Source: Magnaporthiopsis rhizophila
Taxonomy: Eukaryota; Ascomycota; Sordariomycetes; Magnaporthales; Magnaporthaceae
Assembly: GCA_003049465.1 (NCBI GenBank)
Contig: PYSS01000032.1
Span: forward strand, 124,001-188,000
Direction of reading: 5' to 3'
DNA: 64,000 nt
Shown here in pieces: positions 23,064 to 34,465 of the stretch. Made by a program: the position numbers and the translations under genes. How positions within the stretch are numbered: position 1 is the first letter of the stretch; the number at the start of each line of letters is the position of its first letter. Below the pieces are notes generated by a model. That model saw nothing but the letters and a program-made list of their open reading frames with translations, did no database searches and had not been told where the DNA came from.

Positions 23064-23697
23064 CGAGCCGGTGCGCCGGATCCATTCCGCGGCGTGTTCG
23101 TCTGAGAGGTGAAGCCGCGAGGGCGAGGTCGCGGCGGGCGTCAAGGTGTGTGTACGCTTTCACGTGTGGCTGACCGAACTAGTTCCCCCATAATCTTGTC
23201 TCGTGACAAGCCACATCCGTCGCCAAAGAGAGAGTGGGGGCCGTTTAGCAGGACCTATCCACAACTCGCATAGCCGGCACGATTTGATTGGGTTTCGCAA
23301 AGTGAATTCCCAACCTGCATGACCCGTCGACCCCAGGCGCTGGTTCCAGAGCTCTCCACTCCTGGTCAGGCACGGTCGCCAGGCCTCACACCAGCCGCTC
23401 CATCCCGTTTGCCTTCCGACAGCCCGACATCCATATCCCATCTCGCTATCGCTACCGATTGCCTGCCGCCTAACCACCCACCGACGAAACCCCTCTTCGA
23501 GACACAACTACTCCCTCGATAGCACAGCGCAGACATAACGCACTGAAACAGAGAGGTGCGCTTTCTTCGTTTTCCATCGCCCTTCGAGAATCCACCGCCC
23601 GAATAATGTCGGTGCCGCAGGCCGACCGAACCTGGACTAACAACTACATCATCGATACCAGCCACCTCCAGTCCCCAGCCCAAGCTACGCTACCATC
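23064..23697. promoter_or_regulatory. Divergent promoter MoxR-like / YPT7
   Basis: 634 bases between two divergent ATGs; must hold both promoters and leaders. The part before YPT7 is C/A-rich and unstructured. No TATA box is evident. Confidence 0.55.
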
Positions 23698-24639
23698 ATG
23701 TCGTCGCGAAAGAAGGTCCTACTCAAGGTGCGCCGCCATCACCGACAACACAAACGTCCATCCGCAGGATATCTTTTCTCCGGACTGACCTGATCTCGCC
23801 ACCCACCGATATAGGTTATCATCCTGGGCGATAGCGGTGTCGGCAAGACGAGCTTGATGAACCAATATGTAAGAGCCGACGAACCAGACCGGGCGACCCT
23901 GAGCCAACGCTCCGCTCCGTCTCATCCCCGCCTGGCGAGTTTGCGACTCTAACCCGACCGCAACGCATAGGTAAACAAGAAGTTCAGCGCGAGCTACAAG
24001 GCGACCATCGGTGCCGACTTCCTTACCAGGGAAGTCCTCGTAGACGACCGCCAAGTTACTATGCAGGTGCGGGAAACACCATTCGACCCCCTTTCCGTTG
24101 TCAACAGTCGATCGTGAGAAGAGATGTTTTGCTAAGACTCCACCTTGTGTTGTCGCAATAGCTGTGGGACACGGCAGGACAGGAGCGGTTCCAGTCGCTA
24201 GGAGTCGCATTCTACCGCGGCGCAGACTGCTGCGTGCTCGTGTACGACGTCAACAACTCCAAGAGCTTTGACGCTCTCGACAGCTGGCGCGACGAATTCC
24301 TCATCCAGGCCTCGCCCCGAGACCCTGACAACTTCCCCTTTGTTGTGCTGGGCAACAAGATCGATGTCGAGGAGAGCAAACGAGTGGTGAGCCGGAAACA
24401 GCCCCTTGGATAAATGGCGAATATCACCATCCCGGACTTTGGTACTGACCGTTAGCCATCTTTGTCGCCACGTCTGTAGATTTCGACCAAGAGGGCCATG
24501 ACCTTCTGTCAGTCCAAGGGCGGCATCCCCTATTTCGAGACCAGCGCAAAGGAGGCAGTCAACGTGGAGCAAGCTTTCGAGGGTAAGAATCACTTTGGAA
24601 AGCCGCTGGCATATCTTGGCTCTTTTTCACCGCGCTTTT

Positions 24640-24680
<41 letters not shown>

Positions 24681-24868
24681 CCCCTCAGAACCCTACCTCG
24701 TCGCCTTGGTGTTGCTAAGAAGGCGCGTTTTGACTAACATATTTGCTCCCAAATATAGTCATTGCCAGGAACGCCCTTGCTCAGGAGGAGTCTGAAGAGT
24801 TCAGCGGCGACTTCCAGGACCCGATAAACATCCACATTGACAACGATAGGGACGGATGCGCATGCTAA
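23698..24868 (+). CDS. YPT7: Rab7-type GTPase Ypt7
   Basis: Six exons: 23698-23727, 23815-23868, 23971-24066, 24162-24386, 24480-24582 and 24759-24868, giving 205 residues, the usual Ypt7 length. The nucleotide-binding motifs are complete: GDSGVGKT at 15-22, the switch I region with YKATIGADF, WDTAGQERF, GNKID and ETSAKE. The C-terminus ends in CAC, a double geranylgeranylation signal. Ypt7 controls homotypic vacuole fusion and late endosome and autophagosome fusion with the vacuole, through the HOPS complex. Exon 1 encodes only ten residues. Intron 5 carries a 38-base T run. Confidence 0.97.
24643..24680 (+). repeat. Poly-T tract of 38 bases in intron 5 of YPT7
   Basis: An uninterrupted T run lying about 78 bases before the acceptor, inside a 176-base intron that is longer than the others in the gene. 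It reads as poly-U in the pre-mRNA. Confidence 0.9.
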
Positions 24869-26529
24869 ACAGTGACTGAGGTACCATGCCTCGGTCGATG
24901 TCGGCTTGCTACCTGGTCCCGTGCCGCACGCACCTGACGACATTCTTCCTGGTAGACACTTTGCCAGCCGGAGCAACGCGCGGGTTTGCCATTGGCGGTG
25001 TCTGATGTATCAAAAACCAACTGTACTGGATCGTCGTTCTCGCCGTCCATATTTCCCGTTCGACCTTTCCTTTACGATCGCGTGCAGATGTCACTCGGTG
25101 CTGCTGGTTTTCTTTCAGTCTTTGCTAGGATTTTTATCTTGCTATCATTTGCTGCCCACAGTATGTTGGGGACGAGTTCCATCTCATCTACCGTCTGTCC
25201 TCCGTAATACGCTTTGATTTTTCATGCCCATCGTTATATAGAGCTGCTCTGCTGGATTTACGTGTTAAGGGTTTTAGTTTTAGCACTTATTCCCCAACTA
25301 ACACGACCCTCTGGGATTGCTTCTGCAGGTCCATGTCTCTTGTCGCATGTGGGACTGGTTTGAGATGCCGCATCACTCGCGGCTGTATGGCTGAGAATGG
25401 CATGGCAAACGGCCCTTCCATCCATCCATACCTACCTAGGTAGATCGTTGTCCATCTGCCTTGCTATTTGGCTGGACACCGACCAAGGCACTTCACACTA
25501 ACGCCGTTCAGAGCGCAACATGAACGGGAAGCGATGGAGACGGCACAGTCCATACAGACGACCCCGGTTGGGCATGAACTGCCGAAGGAGCTGCGTCGCT
25601 TAAGCAATGGTTCCTGCAGTCTCCGTTGGGCTCATGCAGACCCAAGACATCGTTACTCTATGCGCTTAGGTGCGGCTTCTGCCTACACGGCATCAGATGA
25701 TGGTTTCCTGTCACCTGAAGGCCTAAGCCTAAGCCTCCAACGCTATGGATGCAGGTAGGTAGCAGTAGTATTATCCGAACCGCTCGGATCGATGGCCGAA
25801 ACAACTCAACAGATCAATTGTCATCGACTTGACAGGGTGGTGGGGCCGCCATGTGCCGTTAATCTGGTTTCGTCTAGCCGTTGGGGGCTGGCTGGGGCTG
25901 GGCTGGGGCTGGCGAATCAATCACGGCATTGCGCCCTGCACAGTCAGGCGGCTGGTGTGCCTGCCTGCCAGGGGCTGCCCCTGGATACGTGCGTAATAAT
26001 GGATGCGTGTTTGCCGGCAACTTGGGGTGGCTGCAGTCCGATGCTTGTTTGCCAAATCTGGTATGTTTCTGTTTCGACAAAGTGCTGGAGAAAGCACGTT
26101 ACAATGCACTAACAATTTAGGTCCTACCAACCTGCCGCCCGTTCCGCGATAGAAGCCAGCGAGACTAGACAAAGTCCGCGTGTCTCGACGAGCCGTCTGG
26201 CGACCTTCTCCCCGTCCCTTAGGCATATACCACGACATCATCCTCCTGCGCAGATCTCGCCCACACTGGGGTCCCGCTTTTGCGCGGTTGCAAACGACAG
26301 CTTTGCCCTCCGCTCCGCCCAGCTCCGCCCGCTGCTGATCCCGACGAGAGGCGATCGGACCGGACCGCAAATCCCCGCATCTCACGGTCGACATCAAGGC
26401 TGTTCTGCTAGGCATACGCTGGCGTACACGGCGAACGGCGCTGGTGACGACGAAGACGACGACCACGACCACTAGAACACACCTCCCCGGCCCGCTTCCC
26501 ACGACACACGACCGGCAGCCGTGCCGACG
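24869..26529. other. Intergenic region of 1.66 kb
   Basis: 3' side of YPT7 and promoter of the transporter gene. Holds a perfect palindrome CTACCTAGGTAG at 25432-25443 and a G-quadruplex-like motif at 25883-25908. No gene is supported. Confidence 0.5.
25883..25908 (+). promoter_or_regulatory. G-quadruplex motif
   Basis: Four G tracts (5, 4, 3 and 4 G) separated by loops of 6, 2 and 2 bases. This fits the canonical intramolecular quadruplex pattern. It lies about 620 bases upstream of the transporter start at 26530. Folding is inferred. Confidence 0.5.
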
Positions 26530-28190
26530 ATGCCGGTAGAGCCGGCAAGGCCGGCAGAGCTGGCCGCCGAGCAGAATGGCGGCCCTGAGACACAACCGCG
26601 CCGGTCAATATCAAGCGCCATGCTGCTGCAGGACTCGGTCATGTCGTCCCGCAGCGGCGGGACCGGCGGCTCAGGTCTGCGGGAGAAGCTGGGCGTGGCA
26701 GGGTTCGCAAGACGCACGCTCGGGATAATACTGTTGACCATAACCGTCTTTCTTTGGACTGTATCCAACTTTTTAGCCAGTGTGAGTTCCTCCTGCTGCC
26801 CTAAGTGTGATGGTCATAACTCGATAAACCCCCGAGCTGACGGGTGTCTTTTTTTTGCCCTTGTAGTACATATTTTCCGACAACACATACAGCAAGCCAT
26901 TCTTCGTCGTCTACATCAACACCTCCTTTTTCGCCCTCTCCCTGATACCCATGGCGCTCAAGTACATACAGCAGCACGGTCTTGACGGCTTCCGCAACGC
27001 CGCCGCCGAGGTGTGGAGGGAGCAGAAGCGCAGGGGGCTGAGGCCGGGGGCGCCCAGCAGCGGCCTCCACTCGAAGCTGCTGCAGCTGCAGGGGGAAGGG
27101 AATGACGCCGGCGAGGCCGGCGAGCGGCTGCTCGTCGACGACGAGGGCAATCTGGCGGCGTTCGACGTGCCCGGCAGTGGCGGCGGGGGCGGCTCTGGTT
27201 CCTCCTCCTCCTCCTCCTCCCCCACGCACGAGCGGCTGGACGTGCGCGAGACGGCGTGGCTGAGCCTCGAGTTCTGCATGCTCTGGTTCCTGGCCAACTA
27301 CTTCGCGTCGGCCTGCCTCGAGTACACGTCGGTGGGGAGCGTGACGATCCTGACGTCGACGAGCAGCGTGTGGACGCTGATCCTGTGCGCCGTCATGCGC
27401 GTCGAGAGCTTCACGGTCCGCAAGCTGTGCGGCGTCCTGGCCGGCCTGGCGGGCGTCGTGCTCATCTCGACCGTCGACCTGTCGGGCAAGAGCGACGAGG
27501 ACCGCGGCAACTTCCCGCACAAGTCGACGGCCGAGATGGCCATCGGGGACTCGATGGCGTTTGTGAGTGCCATCATATACGGCCTCTACGTCACCGTCAT
27601 GAAGCGCCGGGTCGGCAACGAGGACCATGTAAACATGCCGCTGTTCTTTGGCCTGGTTGGCCTGCTCAACTTGATTCTGCTGTGGCCCGTGTTTTTTCTT
27701 TTGCATTTCACGGGCATCGAAACGGTGAGTTCCTGCCGTGACTCCGACGCTGGCTAGTGGGGGTCAATGTGTCACTAACCACACTCCGTCAATCTCAACA
27801 GTTTGCTCTGCCTCCCTCGGGCAAAATCTGGGGCATCATCTTGGTGGGTTCCACCCGTCTCACTCTCACTGTTTGCCTGCTCTTTGATTGTTGCCATTCA
27901 GTCACTGACCACATGCGTGCCTCTAGTTAAACTCTCTGTCATCCTTTGTCAGCGACATGTCATGGGCATATGCCATGCTCCTGACGACACCACTCGTCGT
28001 CACAATGGGTCTGTCACTCACTATCCCGCTCTCACTGGTGGGAGAAATGATACAGTACCACCAATACGCCAGCTGGGTCTACTGGGTTGGCGCCTGCATC
28101 GTCCTTCTCTCCTTTGTCTTTATCAACCACGAAAGCCACGAGGACGAGGACCCACGTGATCGGCATCACGGAACGACTGATCAAGTCTGA
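26530..28190 (+). CDS. SLC35F-type drug/metabolite transporter superfamily protein
   Basis: Four exons, all in phase 0: 26530-26781, 26867-27724, 27802-27843 and 27927-28190, giving 471 residues. A polar N-terminal tail of about 60 residues precedes about ten hydrophobic helices, the first starting at TLGIILLTITVFLWTVSNFL. The SLC35F signatures EYTSVGSVTILTSTSSVWTL and LLTTPLVVTMGLSLTIPLSL are clear. The first cytosolic loop is enlarged by about 90 residues with Gly and Ser runs. Yeast relatives are vacuolar membrane proteins; mammalian SLC35F5 relatives are little characterised, so substrate is unknown. Exon 3 is only 42 bases and encodes 14 residues. Confidence 0.9.
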
Positions 28191-29419
28191 GACCAAAGGA
28201 CACCAAATCACCAATGGGGTTGAGCCTGGAGACGGCATACTTCAGGAGATGTACGTATATACATCGCATCTGAGCATTTTCCATTTCACGGGTCGGAGAT
28301 ATCCAGTCATGTTCCTCTAGGTATGCTGCACTCTATTGGAGGATTTTATGATTTTATTTAGAATATTGGATTGCATACTGGGCGGCGCTTATGGAGTTTC
28401 CTATGGCTTTGTGTCATACCTATTGGTGGCCTGGGATGCCCCGTTTTTGGGTTGCACACTATTGGATCCCTTTTCTGCTTCATGATACATGCATTCACAT
28501 GGAAGAGAGGAGAGGGTTTGTGATAAAGCACCTAGAAAGCAAAGTGACTGCCTGTTTCCGCCAAGATTAGGTACTTACTTCCCTCAACACGCGGCCGCTA
28601 AAAAAGTGAATGGACTCAGCTGTCCCCATGACAAAATAGCCCCCACTCTGGGTTCAATTTATCTTGACGCGCGGTCAGACATGGAAGCTGCAACCCTCCT
28701 CCCGAGGAGCCGCTTCCCATGCAGCTACTAGGTTGTAACCTCCCGAGCGAATAAGGCGTGCGATTTAAATGGCCCACCATTAGCGCGCCAAACCGTCGGA
28801 TCGTGCTGTCCAAGTGTTCACTCTTGCTTCTTCCAAGGTTTTCTTTCCCTGGATCGCCGATTGAGTTGGTAATCGGTGGAGCGCGGCCCTCGTGAGGCCC
28901 TGCGAGCGGGCAGGTGCGAGACGCTGCCTGCCCATTCCATCCCTCCGCCACTGGAATCTGACCCCGTGTGCCTTCCTCCTCCTGTGCTTGCAACAAACAT
29001 GCAGTCTTTATGGTAGTGCCGCATCCAGTTGGGGCAGCACGGCAGTCGCACTGGCAGGTTCGGGTCGAGAGGCAGTCATGATGAACCTATTGTCAACACT
29101 ACTTAGGTGGTAGCTCTTGCGCAGTTATTCATCAATACTCCCGCCCTTTCGATCCCTTTCGGTTTTTGTTTTTTTTTTGTTCCCACTCATCCCCAGCCTC
29201 CGTTGTTGTTTGTTTGTTTGTTTGTTCCTTCACACCAAACCCACTCAAATATGACCGTCCCGTAAACATCCTACCAAGACACTACCATCTGGCAATCCAT
29301 CTTGCGACTTTCTTTTTCATCCTCACCATTATCCTTTCCCCAAGGTATCATCCATCCTGCGGCTGCAGACTTCCCAACCTCGCCACGCCCAATCAGCGGC
29401 AGACGATTGACTGCCCCTG
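28191..29419. other. Intergenic region of 1.2 kb
   Basis: Promoter and C/T-rich leader of the heme-oxygenase-like gene, with a GTTT repeat near 29204-29224. No gene is supported. Confidence 0.5.
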
Positions 29420-30628
29420 ATGTCTTCGCCCGAGACCGAGACACCCAGGGATGACACCCGGAAAGGTCTGGGCAAGGCCATCAATTCATCTACACGCCTC
29501 CTCCACAGGGAGCTTAACAAGCTGATACTCGACCGGCTACCCTTGGCTCTCCCGCCGCGTGTCAGCAACCCCTCACAATACACCACGGGGATCCTTCACA
29601 TAGCGTCCGTATACATCGCCTTCGAGACGCTATGGCGCCAGGTGCTCACAGAGCCCGTGCCGGGCGACGAGGCCGTCAGCCACCCGTGGTGGGCTCAGAT
29701 GATGGAGTTCCCCGTCGGCCCGCCGAGGCGGACGCACTTTGAGTCGTACGCCGAGCTCCCACCCAAGCTGCCGGACGAGAGCCGCGACAGGGTGCGCCAG
29801 CTCCTCACCGACATGCACATGCCCCAGCTCGAGAGGGCCGCCCGGCTCGTGGCGGACATCCGGGCCCTGACGGGGTGGACGCGGGACGAGGTGGCCCAGG
29901 AGATCAGGTTGCTCACCAGCGGCGACGGTGGCGGTGGCGACGACGGCGAAACCGGGCTGGCCGCCTTCGTCAAGCACGCGGCGGCGGCGGTCACCCTTGC
30001 GCCGCACGTCCTGCTCGCGCACGGCTGGGTCATGTATATGGCCCTCTTCTCAGGCGGCCGCTATATCCGCGCCACCCTCGAGACCGCCACCAGCCTTCCG
30101 GACGCCCAAGGCCGTGCGGACCGGTCCTTTTGGGCCGCCGACCCGGGTCCCGTGCCGCCCAGCATGCGCCCGTGCGTCCGCGAGCGCGAACGCGGCGACG
30201 CCCGGCCCAGCTCCCCCGGCGACAGCGCCGCGGCGGCGCAGCAGCAGCAGCAGACCGAGGACGACGACTCGATCCTCCGCGACGGCGGCCACCCGTCGTG
30301 CGTGCGCTTCGTCGCGTGCGAGGGCGACAAGGACCCGCGCCGCGGCCGTCTGCCGCTCGACTTCTTGCACTTTGCCACGCGCCGCGACGGCGAGGACCTC
30401 AAGGAGAACTTTAAGCGCCGCCTCGAGGCTGCCGCGCGCGCGCTGTCGGCCACCCAGCGCGACGACGTCGTCAAAGAGGCCCGCCGCGTCTTTCAGTTCC
30501 TGATCCGCATCATCGGCGACCTCGACGGCATCTGCGGCGGCGGCGATGCTGCTGCCGCGTCTAGCGCCACGACGCCCACCAGCGACGTCGGCGGCGTCAG
30601 CCCCGGGGCTTCGAGCCCGTCCGCCTAG
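29420..30628 (+). CDS. Heme-oxygenase-like protein (ends at TAG)
   Basis: A single exon of 402 residues. The start is the ATG at 29420. Residue His29 in STRLLHRELN matches the proximal heme-ligand helix of the heme oxygenase fold, and the segment around residue 200, HGWVMYMALFSGGRYI, matches the distal helix with its flexible Gly pair. Heme oxygenases cleave heme to biliverdin, CO and iron; fungal homologues are linked to iron and heme homeostasis. The enzyme identity is by fold motifs only. A large Ser/Gln/Pro/Asp insert follows. The TAG at 30626-30628 is followed by 104 open codons in the same frame (next entry). No membrane anchor is seen before the TAG. Confidence 0.8.
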   Translation: MSSPETETPRDDTRKGLGKAINSSTRLLHRELNKLILDRLPLALPPRVSNPSQYTTGILHIASVYIAFETLWRQVLTEPVPGDEAVSHPWWAQMMEFPVGPPRRTHFESYAELPPKLPDESRDRVRQLLTDMHMPQLERAARLVADIRALTGWTRDEVAQEIRLLTSGDGGGGDDGETGLAAFVKHAAAAVTLAPHVLLAHGWVMYMALFSGGRYIRATLETATSLPDAQGRADRSFWAADPGPVPPSMRPCVRERERGDARPSSPGDSAAAAQQQQQTEDDDSILRDGGHPSCVRFVACEGDKDPRRGRLPLDFLHFATRRDGEDLKENFKRRLEAAARALSATQRDDVVKEARRVFQFLIRIIGDLDGICGGGDAAAASSATTPTSDVGGVSPGASSPSA

Positions 30629-30943
30629 CTCGCAGCCGAGAACTCTTCTCCTGGCGGCTGGCACGATGACGACGGCGGCCCCCCGGCAGCTCCTCCTGAG
30701 TCGGCGGGACAGGGCGCGGATGACAACAGCAGCAGCAGCGGTGCTGGTGACGTCAAGGACAAAGCTGACGATGCCGCCGACACCCCCAGCAAGAGATGGT
30801 CTGGCTTTGTGGCGTCTGGCAGGCTCAGAGACAGCATCGTTGTTTCCAGGGAGCGAACAGCCAAGGCTGTACTCAAGCGGAAGAAGCAGGAGCAGAAGCA
30901 GAAGCAGAAGCAGAAGGAGGAATCTTCCAAGCATGGTCTATGA
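30629..30943 (+). other. In-frame open extension behind the TAG of the heme-oxygenase-like gene
   Basis: The frame of the upstream gene continues from 30629 to a TGA at 30941-30943, 104 sense codons. The peptide is acidic and Ser/Gly-rich, then has a segment SKRWSGFVASGRLRDSIVVS and ends in a basic KRKKQEQKQKQKQK run, which looks like a natural tail. No GT-AG intron with a normal donor removes the TAG. CGAGC (30612-30616) and GCTCG (30628-30632) form a stem whose 11-base loop ends with the A of the TAG. Readthrough, mRNA editing or a simple open frame are possible. Confidence 0.4.
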
Positions 30944-31543
30944 GATTTTTTCTTCTTTTTATTTTTATTTTATTGTCTCACCTCTTCCTCGAGCACCTTC
31001 CGTGTCCTTTCTCTTTTTTTCTTTTCCTTTTTGTGAACAGACTGGTTTAGACGAGGTCCCGTCACGCGATACCCCAAGGCAACAAACATTCCCCCAGGCT
31101 ACCTAGACTATTAGAGACAGCCCTCGATCGGCTCTTTGTCATATTTACACTTCTATTCTACTGTTAGAAGGTAGGTTCCTAAGCTACAATGTTAGTGAAT
31201 CAAGAAGAATTTGCTAGCCTATTCCCTCCTGCAGAGGTTCTCTGACAAAGTAAATGTCCACAGCAAACGTTGCGCCAGCAAGCAAGGTCCCAAGACAACC
31301 GACGCTCTTGTCCCCAAATCCCGAACTCTTTGTGTATGAATTCGTGCTCCTTACAGAATGCTTATAGCCCGACAGCTGTATAACGCCTTGAAATATGCCT
31401 ACCATTATTCCGTACAAGATATTCCCAGGGGTATCTCGGGAATACATTCAATTTTTTTCTTCTCTTTTTCTTTTTCCTTTTCTTTTTTTTTTTTTTTTTT
31501 TTTGTTTCTCTTTCCTATCTTATCAGGGACCGGCGTCGCAGAG
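30944..31543. other. Convergent 3' intergenic region
   Basis: AT-rich, with T/C runs including 21 T at 31483-31503. No gene seen. Confidence 0.5.
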
Positions 31544-33959
31544 CTAAAACTCGTCGTCATCGTGCTCGTCAAAGTCTTGCTCCACGCTAGCCCAGCCCCA
31601 ACCCCAGCGCTGACCCCCGGTCCAGCCGCCGCGACGAAGCTGCCTGGCCTGGTCACGGTCCTCGGACCAGACACGGGCGGTGAAATCGTCAGATGCCGTG
31701 ACCAACCGGCCGTTGCTGGTGAAGGACACCGAGGTCGCCTCCTTGGCGTGGCCGTGGATGAGCGGCGTGCCAGACGCGAAGATGGGCGTCGTCTCAGCAG
31801 GCCGGGGCGTCACGTGCCTATTGCTGGCCGCGAAGCCCCACGACCCTTCCGTCCTCGCCGGCAACGAGGCACCCGAGGCAGCGGCCGAGGCGACGTCCTG
31901 CTGGGAACGGATGTAGCCTTCGTCGGTGGGGAACAGCACCGGAGTGCCGTGGCCGCTGCCGACGGCGAGCATCTCGGAGCGGCCGTCGCGGGCCGGCCGG
32001 ACGGCCAGCTTCACAAAAAAGCTGGGCGAGGTGAAGAGGGTATGGCGGAAGCCATACAAGGGAGCCAGGCCCGAGTGCACGGGCGAGCTGCGACGGCGAG
32101 TCAGGCTGTAGCCGGCGTCCAGCTCAGGGGCGCGGCCGAGGGCGAGGTGGGCGGTTGAGTATGCGTAGACGGTGTTGTCCTTGCAGAGCGCGTACAGTCG
32201 GGCACCGTCGGACCCTAGGGCTAGGGAGCTGACGCCCCAGTCGCGGTAGCCGACGTGGCCCGGGGGCGGGGCGACGATAGAGACGGGCTTGCTGGCGCTG
32301 TTGCTGCTCTGCTCATGGCGGACGGTGCGGATGTCCCAGAGCTTGATGGTGGCGTTGGCCTCGCACGCCGACAGGATCAGGTGCTCCTTGCCGGCGGGCA
32401 TGAATTCGAGCGTCGTCACGACGGCGTGCTGACCTCCGCGGCCTCCCCGGGCCGAGACCTGGTGCGCCGACACAAAGCTGTTGAGCGGCGCGCCATGAGG
32501 CACGGGATACTCGCAGCTCTCCGAGGCGTCGCCCATGGCGTCATCCTGCCAGTCGCTGAACCTCCCGTTGCGGCACCGGAGATCCCACACCTGCACCAGA
32601 CCATCACGGCTGCTGGTGGCCACGACGTTACCGGCCCCTTGCCCAGGCTGAAACCGAATCGACTTGACGGAGCCATTGCAGGGCAGCAGGGTAAGGGGTT
32701 TCTGCGTCATCATGTCCCACACGATGCCGGTGCGGTCCGCTGATGCCGTTGCCGCACGGAGGTCATCCGACGAGACAGCAACATCGGTCACGGCATTGTC
32801 GTGGGCCGTCCATAGGACGTGCGGCTTCTGGAAGCCATCCTCACCAGAAGCTTCGGTATCCAAAAGTCGTACATTGCCCATGTTGTCTCCAATCAGCACC
32901 ATATTGTTGGCTGAGGGAGTATATCCCAGTCAGTTTTGGGCTCGTATCTAAGCGGATTCGGGCTGATTCCAGGAGGGAGACCAGGGGCAACGTACTATTA
33001 CAGGCTGCCTGTGAGAAAATGGTGCTCCGAGGCTGGTTAGAGTCGGCTTGGACCGTGCTGTGAATGTAATCCTGTCCGGAGCAGAAGTCGGCAGTCTGCG
33101 TCCTCCAGTCTAAAACGCTGTTAGCTCTCGGTCAACCCCGGCAAGATGTACCCGAGAGCCTAGGATGACGGCAATTCTCACCAAGCAAGGGATGCGCCAG
33201 CTCCAGCATATCGAAGGCACGGTCGATATCGCCCAATTCCCGCTGAAAAACCTGAGCCGCGGTGCCTCTATGGTTCAGGGGAATTCTCAAATTTGGGGCC
33301 GGTGGCTTCGAGTCCTCCAGCGGATTCGTGGGAGACGCCGAGATCGTCTCGAGCGAACCAAGCCCTGCACTGGGCCTGCTGGTCTTCTGGCGCTTGCCTC
33401 CATTGCCACTGTCCAAATCATCGCAATCGAGAGCTGCAGTTGGCCGCTTGCCGGCACGAGCACCAGAGCGGGCAGGGTTCCGGAATAGCTCCCTCGCCGT
33501 TTCGTCCACAGGCTGTTGTGTTGCGTTGAGAGAGGATCGGGTGATGTCGTGGAGGGCGCTTCTGGTAACTACGGGAACGGGTCGTGGAGTGAAGAACTTG
33601 CGAAACTTGCGGGGAGTGATCGATGGCGGTTTTTTTTCCTTCTTCGAGGAGCTGGTTTCTCCTGCTGCTGCTGCTGCTGCTGCGGCCGCTGCTGTTGCTG
33701 ATCGAGTTAGGACTGTTGGTGAGTTCGAGGCCGGCTCGACGGCAGAGACGAGTGGCGAAGAGTCGGCCGGAGTCTGGTTGCATCGAATAGGGCTTCCCAG
33801 TGCCCTTGATCTCCTAGGGGTCAATGGCAGACCTCGGGCCGGCCAGGCGTCAACGAGATCGTCGGACTCTTCTGGGGCATCGACATGGACCACGGGTGCC
33901 CAGGTAACGGATCGCTTAACGCAGATGGGGCTGCTGTTGGGAGGCGTGGGATGCATCAT
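31544..33959 (-). CDS. CDT2: Cdt2-like WD40 substrate receptor of the CRL4 ubiquitin ligase
   Basis: Three exons: 33959-33182, 33109-32996 and 32910-31544, both junctions in phase 1, giving 752 residues. Residues 1 to about 255 are a disordered basic region with a poly-Ala run at 90-99. WD40 repeats follow from about 285, with WTAHDNAVTDVAVSSDD, TGIVWDM, VQVWDLR, IKLWDIR and a last TSVSFTSNGRLVTASDDF repeat ending in ARVWSE. The segment DWRTQTADFCSGQDYIHSTV at the second exon is typical of fungal Cdt2. Cdt2 brings PCNA-bound Cdt1 and Spd1-like proteins to Cul4-Ddb1 for degradation in S phase. It is divergent to SPB1. Confidence 0.85.
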
Positions 33960-34465
33960 CTTGACAGCCCAAAATCACTTTGATACATGAACATGAAGAT
34001 ACAATTCGAGAAACCTGCAGTTGCGTGAGGGAGAGAGCAGGGTTGGCACACTTTTTGGTTCTTTTACGGTTGTCTGGGAGAGTTGTGGGGGACGAGGGGG
34101 TGGACACTGGAAGCCACTTTTACGCGGCCCAGACTTCCTGGCCCATGCCCATGACCACCATGACACGCCCACGGCATGTCAGGAACGCGGAAACACGATT
34201 TTGGACGCGAGCAACAGCTCCGCGTTGCCCCACAGTTTAAGTGCTTTCTTGGTGCCAATCCGCGCGCGTCAATGGGCACCTTGTGGTATCGGGGGCCCAC
34301 TTTCCAGCTTATCGGGGAACTTCAGAAGAAAAAAAATCTAGCTGGGCGCAGGAAGCCTCATTCCGGTGGAGAGGGGCCATGCAAATCAAGACGACGCCAT
34401 CACAGACAGCGCCGAGGACGAGAACAGCGGCCGGTACGCCTGTGGATCTCTAAACCGACTGCGCG
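33960..34465. promoter_or_regulatory. Divergent promoter CDT2 / SPB1
   Basis: 506 bases between two divergent ATGs, serving a replication-control gene and a ribosome-biogenesis gene. I see no perfect ACGCGT cell-cycle box. Confidence 0.55.

Noticed and set aside
30560..30635. An intron that would remove the TAG of the heme-oxygenase-like gene
   Set aside because: The acceptor CTCGCAG exists, but upstream GT sites (GTCTAG, GTCGGC, GTCAGC) do not match a fungal donor and no CTAAC or CTGAC branch site lies between.
30050..30934. 294-codon open frame antisense to the heme-oxygenase-like gene
   Set aside because: It is a GC-rich shadow of the opposite strand: Arg/Ala/Val-rich with no motif, while the sense frame has heme oxygenase signatures.
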